This document shows positions 47,482-56,754 of a stretch of DNA of 64,000 nt, piece by piece. The notes beneath the pieces were generated by a model that searched no databases, was not told the origin of the DNA, and saw only the letters and a list, made by a program, of their open reading frames with translations. Positions within the stretch are counted from its first letter, which is position 1. The number at the start of each line of letters is the position of its first letter. The position numbers were made by a program, and so were the translations under genes. The stretch comes from Frateuria_A sp049727805 (lineage in GTDB: Bacteria > Pseudomonadota > Gammaproteobacteria > Xanthomonadales > Rhodanobacteraceae). The DNA is taken from positions 1-64,000 of the forward strand of contig NZ_JBCNYA010000019.1 of assembly GCF_049727805.1 (NCBI RefSeq), read 5' to 3'.

Positions 47482-48954
47482 TTAGTCGATGAACTGGATC
47501 TGCTCGGCGAAGATCCGCAGCTGGTTGATCAGGTTCGGGCTCGTCGACGCGTTGGCGCGGTCCGGGTTGCTGGGATCGATCTCCACCACCAGGTCGCGCT
47601 TGAACTGCTCGATGTCTTCGATCAATCCCTTGTCGTCGCGCAGCTCGACGGCCAGCGCGATCAGCTCGGCGCGAAGGATGGTCGGGGTGACGATCTTCTG
47701 GCTCGGCGCCGGCTTGACCGTATCGCCGGCGAGCTTGTGGCGCGGGTACTTGCTGGTGATTCGCGAGCGAGAGGCAAAGCGGATGTAGCTCAGCGTCGCG
47801 ATCTTCTCGACGTCCAGATAGCTGGTATCGGCGATGTCGTACGCGTTCTTCTGGTACATCGTCACCTGGCGCTCGATCAGCACATTGCCGCCGGCGTCGA
47901 CCTTGTGCGTGGCGATACCGCTATGCAATTGCAGGTTGCGCTCGGCGAACGTGAACTGGTCCGCCTGCGCCGGCGGCAGGATGCCGGGCAGCGCCAACGT
48001 CTGCAGCGGCTGCGCCGGATCGTTTGCCAGCGAGGCGGCCGCCACCGCCGCGTTCACTGCCGCCCACAGGTAGGGCGGGTGCGGTGCGATCGACGTGCCC
48101 ATGCAGGTCACCCAAAGGCCGTTACGGCCCAGGCCGAAGGTGTCCGTGGCGGCGGCGGTACCGCGAAAGGCGGTGAAGGCCTCGCCATCGATCTGACGGA
48201 CACCGCCGAAGCGATCGGCCAGCTCGGTCTCCAGCGCGGTCAGGTTGGCCGCGTCGGTGTAGGGCATCACGATCGTCTGGTACCAGGCATCGCCCATTGC
48301 GGCGATCGCATCGGACACATCCGGATTGGTGGTGCCGCCGCTCATCGCGGTGATCGCCACCTGCAGGCCGGCGGGTGTCAGCTGGCCGGTGTAGTAGTTC
48401 AGCCGCAGGTCCAGCGTGTTACCGGCCTCGCCCTTGTGGCGCGCGGTCACGTCGACCTGGCCAGCTGTCACACCGTTCACGGCAGCGGTGACCGGCAACG
48501 CGGTATTCGCGTTGATCGCCGCAACGGTCGCCGCAGCGACGGCCTCGGCATCGTCGCCGGCGCTCACGCCGACCGGCACCTGCGTGCCGGCCACCATCAG
48601 GTTGAGCGTGCCGTTCTGCGTGGCGGCGCCGGTAAAGACCAGCTTGCCGGTGGAAGCGGCGCCCGCCTCGGCGTCGTCCAGCGCGATAGCCACCACACGG
48701 GTGTACGCGTTGGCCTTCTTCATCGCCGCCAGCATGCTGGCCAGCATCGAGCCGCGGCCGAAGTACTGCTCGGCTTGGGCAGCGCCCAGGATCTCGGTCG
48801 GCACACCCGCCAGCACCGTGCCGGTGGCCAGGCGCTGGCCCAGCACCAGGATGGTATAGCTGTCGGCGGGAAGCCCGGCCTGCGCGCGCGTGTTGTTGAA
48901 CTCGATGTACGCGAGCGGGACGCGGATGTCGTTCGGAATGGTGTCGAAGTCCAT
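47482..48954 (-). CDS. Contractile tail sheath protein L
   Basis: A 490-residue Mu L family sheath. FDTIPNDIRVPLAYIEFNNTRAQ at the start, YFGRGSMLASMLAAMKKANA and the C-terminal EKIATLSYIRFASRSRITSKYPRHKLAGD region are typical. The start ATG overlaps the preceding stop (TAATG). Full length, indicating a contractile (myovirus-like) tail. Confidence 0.95.
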   Translation of the reverse strand: MDFDTIPNDIRVPLAYIEFNNTRAQAGLPADSYTILVLGQRLATGTVLAGVPTEILGAAQAEQYFGRGSMLASMLAAMKKANAYTRVVAIALDDAEAGAASTGKLVFTGAATQNGTLNLMVAGTQVPVGVSAGDDAEAVAAATVAAINANTALPVTAAVNGVTAGQVDVTARHKGEAGNTLDLRLNYYTGQLTPAGLQVAITAMSGGTTNPDVSDAIAAMGDAWYQTIVMPYTDAANLTALETELADRFGGVRQIDGEAFTAFRGTAAATDTFGLGRNGLWVTCMGTSIAPHPPYLWAAVNAAVAAASLANDPAQPLQTLALPGILPPAQADQFTFAERNLQLHSGIATHKVDAGGNVLIERQVTMYQKNAYDIADTSYLDVEKIATLSYIRFASRSRITSKYPRHKLAGDTVKPAPSQKIVTPTILRAELIALAVELRDDKGLIEDIEQFKRDLVVEIDPSNPDRANASTSPNLINQLRIFAEQIQFID

Positions 48955-49157
48955 TACTTGCCCTCACCGGTGGAAGTGGTCGACGCCTTCGCGGCCTTGG
49001 GCGGTTTGCCCTCGGACACGTCCCCGTCGCGCAGGCGGCGCAGCCAGTAGCTGGAGCGCGGCTTGTTGGCGCCAGCCTCCGGCAGCGGTTTGCCGGTGGC
49101 CGGGTCACGCACGGTCACGCCGGACTTGGGAATCAGGTAGAAATCGGGAAGAGGCAT
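48954..49157 (-). CDS. DUF2635 family protein (Mu gp38-like)
   Basis: A 67-residue protein starting PLPDFYLIPKSGVTVRDPATGKPLPEAG, the DUF2635 pattern found just before sheath genes in Mu-like phages. The C-terminus is Lys/Thr/Ser rich. Role unknown; translationally coupled to L. Confidence 0.88.
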   Translation of the reverse strand: MPLPDFYLIPKSGVTVRDPATGKPLPEAGANKPRSSYWLRRLRDGDVSEGKPPKAAKASTTSTGEGK

Positions 49158-49166
49158 CGCTCGCTC

Positions 49167-49715
49167 CTACTGCGGCAGGGTGTCGGTTTCGGTGATCTCG
49201 ATCTGGCCATCTGCAGGCGCCACATCGATGTCCTGGTGGAAGGTGGCGAACACACCCATCGCGTCGAGCGTGGCCTGGTCCACCGCGGGGCTGCTGTCCA
49301 CCTGGTCGAACGTGACGGCCCACAGCGCCACGCCGAGCTTGTCGATCTGCCCCGCGTACAGGTTGCGGGCGTCGATGTCCGTTGGCGCCGAGAGACTGTC
49401 CAGGCCCCAGGTGTTGTCCTCGATGCGCCGCTCGATGGTTTCGACCAGGGCCAGCGCGCCGGCGTCGCGCTCGAGCTTGGGTGCATCCTTGGTAATCACG
49501 AACACCAGCCAGCGGCCGCGCAGCTGCACCATGCCGCTGCTGGTGCCCGTCGACTTGAAGCCCACGCACGCCACCAGCACCTGCGGTGCCTTGATCGCAA
49601 AGCGCTGGATCTCGGCCGCGCTGTCGAAGCGGCCACGGTGGGCGGCAACGGTCACACCCGGCAGCACGGCCTTCAGGTCGTCCACGATCGCCTGGCGCTG
49701 GGCAAGCAGGCTCAT
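49167..49715 (-). CDS. Mu gp37-like protein (DUF1834)
   Basis: A 182-residue protein of the gp37/DUF1834 family, probably a tail completion or terminator-type component. Conserved parts are LLAQRQAIVDDLKAVLPGV and GRWLVFVITKDAPKLERDAGALALVETI. The start at 49715 overlaps the preceding stop (ATGA); the ORF could extend 11 codons further. Confidence 0.83.
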   Translation of the reverse strand: MSLLAQRQAIVDDLKAVLPGVTVAAHRGRFDSAAEIQRFAIKAPQVLVACVGFKSTGTSSGMVQLRGRWLVFVITKDAPKLERDAGALALVETIERRIEDNTWGLDSLSAPTDIDARNLYAGQIDKLGVALWAVTFDQVDSSPAVDQATLDAMGVFATFHQDIDVAPADGQIEITETDTLPQ

Positions 49716-50179
49716 GCCGCGCGTCCCTGCAGGTGCTGGTCGAGCCAATCGCTGGCCACCATCGCCAGGTCCATGCGGTTCTCCTCGGACAGGCCGATGA
49801 ACTCACGCGCGGGCAGCTGCGGCTTGCCGACCTCGGCGCCGCCGAAGTTCTGGATGGCGGCGTAGATCAGGTTGGAGCCCACGTCGACGTCCTTGCCCGT
49901 CATCTCGACCACGTGCGTCATGCTCTGCAGCAGGTGGTGCTCGGACACCAGCAGGCTTTGCCCGGCGTGGCGGGTGGCGGCGTAGTCGTCCGACCACTGT
50001 GGCCAGGCAACGCCCGCCGGCGAGGTCTTCTCGTCCGTGATGCGCCGCTGGATCTGCGTGACCCCCTCCGCGCCCAGGCTGTCCATCAGCTGGCGCTTGT
50101 CCATGTCGATCACCGCGCTGACGCGCCGCTGCACCTCAGCGAAGTGATCGAGCGAGAACTGGAGGCCGACGCCGCTCAC
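49712..50179 (-). CDS. Virion morphogenesis protein G (phage tail S-like)
   Basis: A 155-residue protein from GTG at 50179, which overlaps the DUF1320 stop (GTGA). WPQWSDDYAATRHAGQSLLVSEHHLL and the C-terminal RTF-like PAREFIGLSEENRMDL are the phage virion morphogenesis (Mu G / P2 S) signature. It probably completes head or tail joining. Here it sits after gp36 rather than beside F as in Mu. Confidence 0.85.
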   Translation of the reverse strand: MSGVGLQFSLDHFAEVQRRVSAVIDMDKRQLMDSLGAEGVTQIQRRITDEKTSPAGVAWPQWSDDYAATRHAGQSLLVSEHHLLQSMTHVVEMTGKDVDVGSNLIYAAIQNFGGAEVGKPQLPAREFIGLSEENRMDLAMVASDWLDQHLQGRAA

Positions 50180-50586
50180 CAGTTGCGCACCTGGTTGCGA
50201 CCGAACTTGCGGTCCGGGCCGACGAACGTGGCCGCCTGGCCGGTGGTGCTCGGCGGCGGCGCCAGGCCCAGCTGCTGCACGCCGGTGGCGATGTTCTTCA
50301 GGGCCTTGAGCGCATCGTTGTACCGGTTGCGCATCTCGTCCGTGGGCAGCTCCGCCAGGTTGTAGACGGCCAGGTCCACCGCCGCCTTCACCAGGAGCGG
50401 CGGCACGGTGGCCAGCGGCAGCTGGTAGCGCTCGGCCAGGTGCGAGTTGATGACGTCGTCGGCGTCGGCCAGCGCCAGCAGCACGGCGTCCGTGTCGACC
50501 ACGCCGTCGCCATCGCGGTCGGCGATGGTGAGCAGCAGGTTGCTGCCGTAGCGGCTGTCGATGTCGGCCTGGATGGCGTAGCTCAT
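50176..50586 (-). CDS. DUF1320 head-tail connector protein (Mu gp36-like)
   Basis: A 136-residue protein beginning SYAIQADIDSRYGSNLLL with DADDVINSHLAERYQLPL, the DUF1320 pattern. It is predicted to be helical and part of the connector between head and tail. Confidence 0.9.
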   Translation of the reverse strand: MSYAIQADIDSRYGSNLLLTIADRDGDGVVDTDAVLLALADADDVINSHLAERYQLPLATVPPLLVKAAVDLAVYNLAELPTDEMRNRYNDALKALKNIATGVQQLGLAPPPSTTGQAATFVGPDRKFGRNQVRNW

Positions 50587-50595
50587 GGCCGTGGC

Positions 50596-50925
50596 TTACT
50601 CGTCGGTCTCGACCGGCACGGCCGCGTCGGCCACCGGCACCAGGACCAGCGACTCCGGCGCGCCCTCGGTCACCGCCACGTTGATCTTGGCGCCGATGAT
50701 GCGCAGCGAGGATTCGCTCTTCAGGGTTTCCACCTGCGCCTGGCTGAGCGCCGCCGGGTTGAGGTAGGTCGGCTGGTCCTGCGTGAAGCCCAGGCCCAGG
50801 CGGCGGAAGCTCTTGCCCACCGAGCGCACGTCCAGGGCGCTGACCTCGCGGATCTCCATTTTGGGAGGCGCCGGCGGGGCCTGGTCGTCGCCCTTGGGCG
50901 GGTTGGTGTTCTGGTTCTTGGCCAT
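50596..50925 (-). CDS. Mu gp35-like protein (FluMu N-terminal domain)
   Basis: A 109-residue protein with a Pro-rich, disordered N-terminus (about 1-30) and a FluMu_N-like core, VGKSFRRLGLGFTQDQPTYLNPAALSQAQVETLKSE. Found between T and gp36 in Mu-like phages. Function not established. Confidence 0.8.
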   Translation of the reverse strand: MAKNQNTNPPKGDDQAPPAPPKMEIREVSALDVRSVGKSFRRLGLGFTQDQPTYLNPAALSQAQVETLKSESSLRIIGAKINVAVTEGAPESLVLVPVADAAVPVETDE

Positions 50926-51040
50926 GTGCTGTCCTCTTGGCTGTCGATCGCACGGCGCCCGGGCTCACCCGGGCGCCGGCTTACTCAGGCCTCGCGGCCT
51001 CTCGATATGCCCCTGCGGGGGCGCGTGTCCTTGGGTGCTA

Positions 51041-51961
51041 TCAGCCGGCGCCGGTCGAGCCGTAGCTCATCTGCCAGAAGCTGTAGCCACCGGCCGCGCG
51101 CGCCTCGGCGCCGTACTTGTATTCAGCACGGCTGAACACGTCGTCGGAGTCCGGGTTGATCTGCTGCACGAACACCGGCGCCTTGCGCTGCTGGTAGATG
51201 AAGGGCTTCACCGGCCGGCTGGTGCAGTGCAGGAACCACGCGGTACCGCTGGTCAGCCGCGGGTTCACGATCACCTTGGCGGTGCCGCGGTACGGGTTCG
51301 GACTGTTGTCGTTGAGCTTCTCGTTCTCGCACAGCACCTTCGCGATCGCTTCCAGCGCCGGCGGCACCTCCAGAACATCGGGTACCAAGGCCAGAGGGCG
51401 GCCTTCGTTGTCGGTCATGCTCATGATCGCGATGCGTGCAGTGCCGTAGCTGGCCAGGGCGAGTGCAGGCGTATCGCACGAGAGCGCGGCGGTGCCCTTG
51501 TTGCTCACGCTCGTCGTGTTGCCCTTTCCGTCCTCGACCGGGTGATCGGTGTCGTAGAAGTACTGGCCGTCGTAGCACTTGTTCACGAAGGCGTTGTTCT
51601 TCAGGTCGGCAACGATCTCGTCGGGCAGCGTCTTGGCGCTGTAGCCGGCGTCCTGCGCCATCGGCGCGTAGATGCCCAGGTTGTCGTCGTCGATATCGTT
51701 GCGACGAACCGCGACGGTGGCCTCCCAGTCGTCGTTGACGATCGTGTAGGTGTTGGCCTTGAGGGCCTTGATCACCTTCTCGCCGATCCACTTGCGCATC
51801 TTCGGGAAGCGGTCGAGCCAGTCATAGTTGTTCTGGCTGCTGCCCGATGGCACGAGCATGGCGGTCAGCGACCACTGGCTGGGCGCCGCTTCGAACGCCT
51901 TGTTGAAGGTGGTCTTGAGGTTGACGAAGACCAGCGACAGGGTTTCTTTGTTGATCAGCAT
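51041..51961 (-). CDS. Major head (capsid) protein T
   Basis: The 306-residue Mu T family capsid subunit. It starts LINKETLSLVFVNLKTTFNKAFE and contains RKWIGEKVIKALKANTYTI and YDGQYFYDTDHPV. Expected to build the HK97-fold shell with the cement-like protein encoded just upstream in phage order. GGAGCGCAGCG precedes the ATG. Confidence 0.95.
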   Translation of the reverse strand: MLINKETLSLVFVNLKTTFNKAFEAAPSQWSLTAMLVPSGSSQNNYDWLDRFPKMRKWIGEKVIKALKANTYTIVNDDWEATVAVRRNDIDDDNLGIYAPMAQDAGYSAKTLPDEIVADLKNNAFVNKCYDGQYFYDTDHPVEDGKGNTTSVSNKGTAALSCDTPALALASYGTARIAIMSMTDNEGRPLALVPDVLEVPPALEAIAKVLCENEKLNDNSPNPYRGTAKVIVNPRLTSGTAWFLHCTSRPVKPFIYQQRKAPVFVQQINPDSDDVFSRAEYKYGAEARAAGGYSFWQMSYGSTGAG

Positions 51962-51972
51962 CGCTGCGCTCC

Positions 51973-52374
51973 TTAGACGATCCAGACGCCGCTGGCGTCG
52001 ACACCGATGACGATGCCGGCCGCGGATTGGGTGTTGCCGCCGGCGTTCGTCTTGGAGACGGTCTCGTCGTCGACGATGTAGGCGAGCTTGCCGAGGCTGG
52101 CCTGGGTGACGGGGTCGGTGCCCGAGTTCTTCCAGAGGAACGCCTGGGCACGGCGCACCATGACCTGGACATCACCGTCCGCGCCGTTGGTGTTGTCCGC
52201 GAACTCCTCGGCGCGGCCGAGGTAGGTCAGCGTGGTGGCGGTGGCGCCGCGGGTGGCGTAGCCGGTGGCGTTGGCCGCCACCAGGGCACCGGCGAAGATC
52301 TTCGCGCCAGCTGCGACCGGGACGGCAATCAGCTTGCCGTCCTTGCTCGGGGTATTGCGATCGGCGGCGAGCAT
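51973..52374 (-). CDS. Putative head decoration/cement-like protein
   Basis: A 133-residue protein with a Gly/Ala-rich, beta-type composition (IAVPVAAGAKIFAGALVAANATGYAT; ending GIVIGVDASGVWIV) like DUF2190-type cement proteins. It lies between protease I and T, the usual place of decoration genes. The start overlaps the protease stop. Assignment rests on composition and position. Confidence 0.65.
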   Translation of the reverse strand: MLAADRNTPSKDGKLIAVPVAAGAKIFAGALVAANATGYATRGATATTLTYLGRAEEFADNTNGADGDVQVMVRRAQAFLWKNSGTDPVTQASLGKLAYIVDDETVSKTNAGGNTQSAAGIVIGVDASGVWIV

Positions 52375-53390
52375 TACGCGTTCTCCTTGCCGTACTTGGC
52401 GATGTCTTCGGCGCTGTTGCCGAACATTGCGTTGATGGACTTGGCGGTGGCGTTGAGCGCCTTGCCGTCACCGCCGGCCGGGTTCTTGCCGTCCAGGTTC
52501 GAATCGCCAGCCACCGCGGGGGCGACCTGCACGAACGCGCGGAACCGCTCCAGGCCGCCTTCGGTCGCGCACTGCGCCTTGTGGTAGTCGACCGTCGCCG
52601 GCGTGATCTTTCCGGCCTTGAGGGCCGCGTCGACCTCGGCATCGATCGAAGCCTGCAGCTGCGCCTTGGCCTGCTCGGCGAGCTTGTTCTCGGCGGTCTG
52701 CGCGCGATTGATGGCGGTGTCGTAGTCGCCGCGGGGGACGTACTTGTCCAGCGACGGCGTGACATTGCTGGCTGCCTTGGTCTGCAGCGCATTGATCGCG
52801 GTCACCGCCTCGGCGGGGGTGGCCGTCTCGGGCAAGCCGAGGGCCTTGCGGATGGCTTCATCCACGGGGGGGTTCTCCTGGTCGGCGGCGCGGTTGAGCG
52901 CCAGGGGGAAGTTCGGATCGTTGACCAGCGCCACGCTGGTCAAGCGGAAGATCTGCCGGGTATCCGGGTCGAACTTGAACACCGGCGACAGAAAGCGGTA
53001 CTTGCGGCCCGCCACGACCTGGCGCCCGTCGTCGTTCCAGGCGATGCGACCCCACACGGCACCATTGCGAGCCTCCAGGGCGTCGACCCAGCCTTGCGCC
53101 GGGGCTTCCTCGCCCTTGGGGGCCTTCAGCTCGCTGGCGTGGTTGATGTCCACCGCCAGATCCAGGTCGAACTGGTCGACCACAGCCTGGGCGTTCGGCA
53201 TCCGCCACCAACGGCCGTCCCGGCCCTGGACCAGGCCGTTGGCGTTCGGGGCGGGGATCAGCTCACGCCATTGCGGCGCGGCGAGGTCCGCGGCGTCGAC
53301 GTCGCCCAGTGCGAAGCACAGCGCTGCACGCTCGGCTACGTCGAGAGCCGCGCAGAGCGCGGTGGAAAGGGGGTGCTGGGTGGCGAGCAT
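52374..53390 (-). CDS. Head maturation protease/scaffold I (Mu gp32-like)
   Basis: A 338-residue Mu I family protein. The N-terminal protease part (about 1-190) has WMPNAQAVVDQFDLDLAVDINHASE and AWNDDGRQVVAGRKYRFLSPVF. The C-terminal third is a helical coil (INRAQTAENKLAEQAKAQLQ) corresponding to the scaffold that Mu makes separately as Z. An internal scaffold start is possible but not identified. It follows the 398-bp non-coding stretch that contains a palindrome at the place of the Mu P_I promoter. Confidence 0.88.
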   Translation of the reverse strand: MLATQHPLSTALCAALDVAERAALCFALGDVDAADLAAPQWRELIPAPNANGLVQGRDGRWWRMPNAQAVVDQFDLDLAVDINHASELKAPKGEEAPAQGWVDALEARNGAVWGRIAWNDDGRQVVAGRKYRFLSPVFKFDPDTRQIFRLTSVALVNDPNFPLALNRAADQENPPVDEAIRKALGLPETATPAEAVTAINALQTKAASNVTPSLDKYVPRGDYDTAINRAQTAENKLAEQAKAQLQASIDAEVDAALKAGKITPATVDYHKAQCATEGGLERFRAFVQVAPAVAGDSNLDGKNPAGGDGKALNATAKSINAMFGNSAEDIAKYGKENA

Positions 53391-53788
53391 GGGACCATGC
53401 TGCCGATCGCCGGTCGGGGCCGGCAGACTGAAGCGCTTCAGTCAGACGACTGGGGCTTCGAGCGGGGTGGTCAGCATGCCGTCGGGGCGATCCGGTGGCA
53501 AGTCCGGAGGCAGAGGTACGCGTGAACGTGCTGTGAGGGCATTTGAAACCCGTTTAAAAGCTTCTGTAGCGGCCAGGTAGGCGGGGGGCCGCTAGATCGG
53601 GTGGCACCAGGGGGCTGCACGGGCCTCTGAGGGCCGTTTTGCCGAAGTCCGTTTCTGCAGGGTTCCCGGCACGGGTCTATACTCGGTCCCGCTGTAGCCG
53701 CGAAGACTGGAAAATCGCCGGGCCAGTGGTTGCTTCCGAGCTTCCATGTGGGGGTGCCAGGTTCGACCTGGAGGGCGTCCCACCACGG
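53391..53788. promoter_or_regulatory. 398-bp non-coding stretch between F-like gene and protease I
   Basis: No convincing gene is seen. It holds the perfect 18-bp palindrome GACTGAAGCGCTTCAGTC at 53426-53443, 36 bp before the protease start. On the plus strand TATACT (53678-53683) lies a few bases before a region closed by CTGTAGCCG (53692-53700) and CGGCTACAG (53786-53794). That region encloses nested stems GTGGG/CCCAC and CCAGG-TTCGA-CCTGG. This could be a late promoter plus a structured RNA. Confidence 0.55.
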
Positions 53789-55162
53789 CTACAGTGCATC
53801 ACCCTCGTCCAGGCGCACCATGCCGGGCTGTTCCAGGTTCGCCCGCGCCACGATCGCGCCGCTGCGGATCGCGTTGATCGCCCCGCCATCCTTCGCAAAG
53901 TCGATACGCACCGCCAGGCGCCCATGCTGGCCGTCCTCGCGTAGCCACGGCTCGAACACGTACAGCAACGCCGGCTGCCGCCCGGCGCCGTCCCAGATCA
54001 CCGCGCGCGGGTTGGCCAGGTGGCGTACCAGGTTGCGCACGTCGGCAACGGACATCGCCTTGTGCCCCTTGCGCGCCTCGGCCATCAGGTGGGTGACCTC
54101 GCGCTGTTCGATCGTCAGCCCGGCCGTCGCCGGCGTCACGCCCACCTTGCGCTTCAGTGCGTCGACGATCTGCGGGCTGAGCGCGCCGATCGTGCGCCGC
54201 CCGCCGGCGCCCTGCAGCTCGCCGGCCTTGATCGCGTCCACCCATTCCCGGAACGCGCCCTCCAGATCGTCCTGGATCACCGGCAGCGTCTGCGCCATCG
54301 CCTGGGCACCGGCGGCCGCCGGCGCGCGGTTTACCGACTGCATGAACTCCTGGGCCACCTGGCGGCGCCGGGCCACCTGGCCGGGGTTGGTGTCCCATCC
54401 GGGGTCGATGCCATCCGGCACGCGCTCGATCTCGCCCGTGCGCTTGTTCACCCAGGAGCGGAACTCCAACCGCGGCGTCTCCAGCTTCACCGGCAGCAGC
54501 TGCTGCACGCGACGGCCGGTGGGCAGGCCCGTGCGATCGTCCAGCTCCTGCGGCGCCAGCGGGTCCTGGTAGCCGCGATCGCGCAGCCGGCCGTACTCGA
54601 TGCGGCTCACCTGGCGCACCCAGCATTTGCAGCCCCAGCCGTTCGGCGGCATGGCCCAACGCCAGAACTCGTCCTCGATCGGCAGCATCGTGCCCGCCCA
54701 GGCGACGTGCTGCGGGCGGTGGCGTGCGCTCGGTCCCAGCAGGTAGAGCAGATATGGATGCGTGCTGGCCGTGCGCTGGATGCGCTCCCACTGGCCCGCC
54801 TGGCGCGCGGTGCGCAGGTTGGCGTTGTAGATCGTCCGCAGGCGCCGCGGCGAGCCCAGTTGCACCAGGCCCGCCTTGCCGGTCAGCGGATCGACCGCCT
54901 GCTGCACGCCCCACCAGCCGCGCTTCTGCAGCTCGGGTGTCACCTGCTTGGCCCAGTCGCGCAGCGTGGTGCCGTTCCTCAGCGCTCCCACCAGCGAGTC
55001 GCGCATGTCGCTGAGCATGTCCAGCTGCGTCATCTTGGCGACGGTGAACGCGCCGGCGTGCTCCTCGCGCCACACGTCGCGGTAGTCGAAGCCCACCCTG
55101 AGCCGCTTGGCCTGCAGGTAGTCCAGCGCCTCCTGCGGCACCGGGCCGGCGGTGAAGTCCAT
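53789..55162 (-). CDS. Head morphogenesis protein, Mu F / SPP1 gp7-like
   Basis: A 457-residue minor head protein: EALDYLQAKRLRVGFDYRDVWREEHAGAF at the start and TASTHPYLLYLLGPSARHRPQH with WGCKCWVRQVS in the middle define the Mu F-like group. It probably assists packaging start and DNA ejection. The stop codon lies inside the right arm of the inverted repeat described downstream. Confidence 0.92.
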   Translation of the reverse strand: MDFTAGPVPQEALDYLQAKRLRVGFDYRDVWREEHAGAFTVAKMTQLDMLSDMRDSLVGALRNGTTLRDWAKQVTPELQKRGWWGVQQAVDPLTGKAGLVQLGSPRRLRTIYNANLRTARQAGQWERIQRTASTHPYLLYLLGPSARHRPQHVAWAGTMLPIEDEFWRWAMPPNGWGCKCWVRQVSRIEYGRLRDRGYQDPLAPQELDDRTGLPTGRRVQQLLPVKLETPRLEFRSWVNKRTGEIERVPDGIDPGWDTNPGQVARRRQVAQEFMQSVNRAPAAAGAQAMAQTLPVIQDDLEGAFREWVDAIKAGELQGAGGRRTIGALSPQIVDALKRKVGVTPATAGLTIEQREVTHLMAEARKGHKAMSVADVRNLVRHLANPRAVIWDGAGRQPALLYVFEPWLREDGQHGRLAVRIDFAKDGGAINAIRSGAIVARANLEQPGMVRLDEGDAL

Positions 55163-55164
55163 GC

Positions 55165-56754
55165 TCAGGCCACCGGGTTGTCGGTGGCGTCACCCAGGGC
55201 GCGCGCCTTGAACGCCTGCGAGGCGAGCGAGCGCACCAGGTCGGCGGGATCTTCGGTGGCCATCAGCTCGCCGAGGCCGGCGAGGAACTCCTCCTCCGTC
55301 TGCGATCGCTCGGCGAGGGCGCGCACTGGATCGACCAGGGGGTCGACCAGCGGCGACCAATCGCCCAGCGGGTCGGCGACCAGCTCGTCGATCGCGTCGT
55401 CGCCTTCCGAGTCGCCGCTGCCGGCGCGGTTGCGGGCGCGCTTCTCTGAGGCCGGCGCAAGCGCCGGTGCCGCCGCGGGCGCCGGTGAGGGCGCAGGCGG
55501 CGTCAGCACCGCCTCATCCTTGCCCGGATCAGGGAGGCCGATCTTGTCCCGAACGACGGACTGGCCCACGCGCAGGCCCAGCGGCACCAGCTTGGAAAGG
55601 ACCTCGGCCAACGTCGAGAGGTCCTCCGGCTCGATCACCTCCAGGCAGACGCGTGGGTAGCGCTTCTGCGGCCCATAGTTGAGGTCGATGAACGGGCGCA
55701 CCAGGTCGCGGCTGAGCGTGTTGCCTAGCTGGCGTGCGTCGGAGGTCTGGATGTCGCCGCGCACGTCGTTGTGCACGTTCGCCGTGTTGGAGCCCAGGCC
55801 GGTGGGCTGGGCATCGGTGGTAGCAGTCTGCCCGAGGATCGCCTTGCTGACCTGGCGATCGAGCCAGTCGGCCAGGCCGGCGAACACCTTGTCGCCGCCG
55901 TCGCTGGTGCGCGCCAGCTGCTCGAACTGGATCTCCATCGACTTGGGCAGGATCGCCGCCGCGTCGGTGCCGATGTTGGCCACTGCAGTGATCAGCGTGT
56001 TGATGTCTTCCGGCAACGCGCCGGGCGAGTAGCGACCGATGCGCAGCGGCATGCCGAATACCTCGGCGAAGGCCATCCAGTCGGTGAGCGTGAAGCTCTT
56101 GCACATGTAGGCGGCCGCCGCGATGCGAGCCAGGCCGCCGCGGATCGTGAGGCCGGACTTCAGCCGCGGGCGGTGCACGATGAACTTAAACGCCGGCAGC
56201 GGCGTGCCCATGATGTGCTCGTCGTCGAGCAGCATCAGCCGGGTCTGCGTCTCATAGTCGAAGCGGAAGAACCGCGGGTCGCGCCATTCGTAGCGCGCCG
56301 GCTGCCAGGTCTTGCCGCTGCGGTCCCACACGATCTCGACCGCGCTGTAACCCTTGCCCAGCGCGTCCAGGCAGTCGTCGGCCAGATCGCCGAACTCCGG
56401 CGCTCGCACCAGCTCGCGCACGGCATCGGCCAGCTTCTGGTCCTGCGCATCGTCCGAGGCCGCCTCCACCGTCACCGGCAGTCCTGACACAGCCCGCTTA
56501 CGGGTTCCCAGCACGCTGGTGTAGTGCCAGTCGCGCTCCTCCATCTCCTCGGCCAGGGTGAGATAGGCATTCGCGTCGTTCTCGGTGGCATCGAGCAGGA
56601 TCTGCGCCAGGCGCGAGGGCGAGAGCGATCCGGCCACGGGCGTGAAGCCCCACGTGGAGCGGATGCCGGTGACAGTGGGCCGGGCGATTTCCTCCTCGAG
56701 CACGCCCAGCTCGAAGGGCTGGCCATCAGGGCCGACGATGCGCGACTGCGCCAT
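55165..56754 (-). CDS. Portal protein (DUF935, Mu gp29-like)
   Basis: A 529-residue portal forming the DNA gateway of the head. DUF935 segments are visible: YLTLAEEMEERDWHYTSVLGTRKRAV, CLDALGKGYSAVEIVW and the DWMAFAEVFGMPLRIG stretch. The C-terminal ~100 residues are Pro/Ala-rich, then acidic. The start overlaps the terminase stop by one base. Confidence 0.94.
   Translation of the reverse strand: MAQSRIVGPDGQPFELGVLEEEIARPTVTGIRSTWGFTPVAGSLSPSRLAQILLDATENDANAYLTLAEEMEERDWHYTSVLGTRKRAVSGLPVTVEAASDDAQDQKLADAVRELVRAPEFGDLADDCLDALGKGYSAVEIVWDRSGKTWQPARYEWRDPRFFRFDYETQTRLMLLDDEHIMGTPLPAFKFIVHRPRLKSGLTIRGGLARIAAAAYMCKSFTLTDWMAFAEVFGMPLRIGRYSPGALPEDINTLITAVANIGTDAAAILPKSMEIQFEQLARTSDGGDKVFAGLADWLDRQVSKAILGQTATTDAQPTGLGSNTANVHNDVRGDIQTSDARQLGNTLSRDLVRPFIDLNYGPQKRYPRVCLEVIEPEDLSTLAEVLSKLVPLGLRVGQSVVRDKIGLPDPGKDEAVLTPPAPSPAPAAAPALAPASEKRARNRAGSGDSEGDDAIDELVADPLGDWSPLVDPLVDPVRALAERSQTEEEFLAGLGELMATEDPADLVRSLASQAFKARALGDATDNPVA

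Noticed and set aside
49712..50968. 418-residue protein from the long open frame covering gp35, gp36 and G
   Set aside because: Only the last 155 residues match the virion morphogenesis family; the rest is an off-frame reading of two neighbouring genes.
53592..53786. 64-residue open frame in the gap before protease I
   Set aside because: No ribosome binding site of note, random-looking Arg/Pro-rich composition, and it coincides with the inverted-repeat structure.
53691..53794. tRNA-like gene suggested by CCAGGTTCGACCTGG
   Set aside because: The T-arm-like hairpin has a five-base loop instead of seven, and no anticodon arm or CCA-compatible acceptor stem can be drawn.
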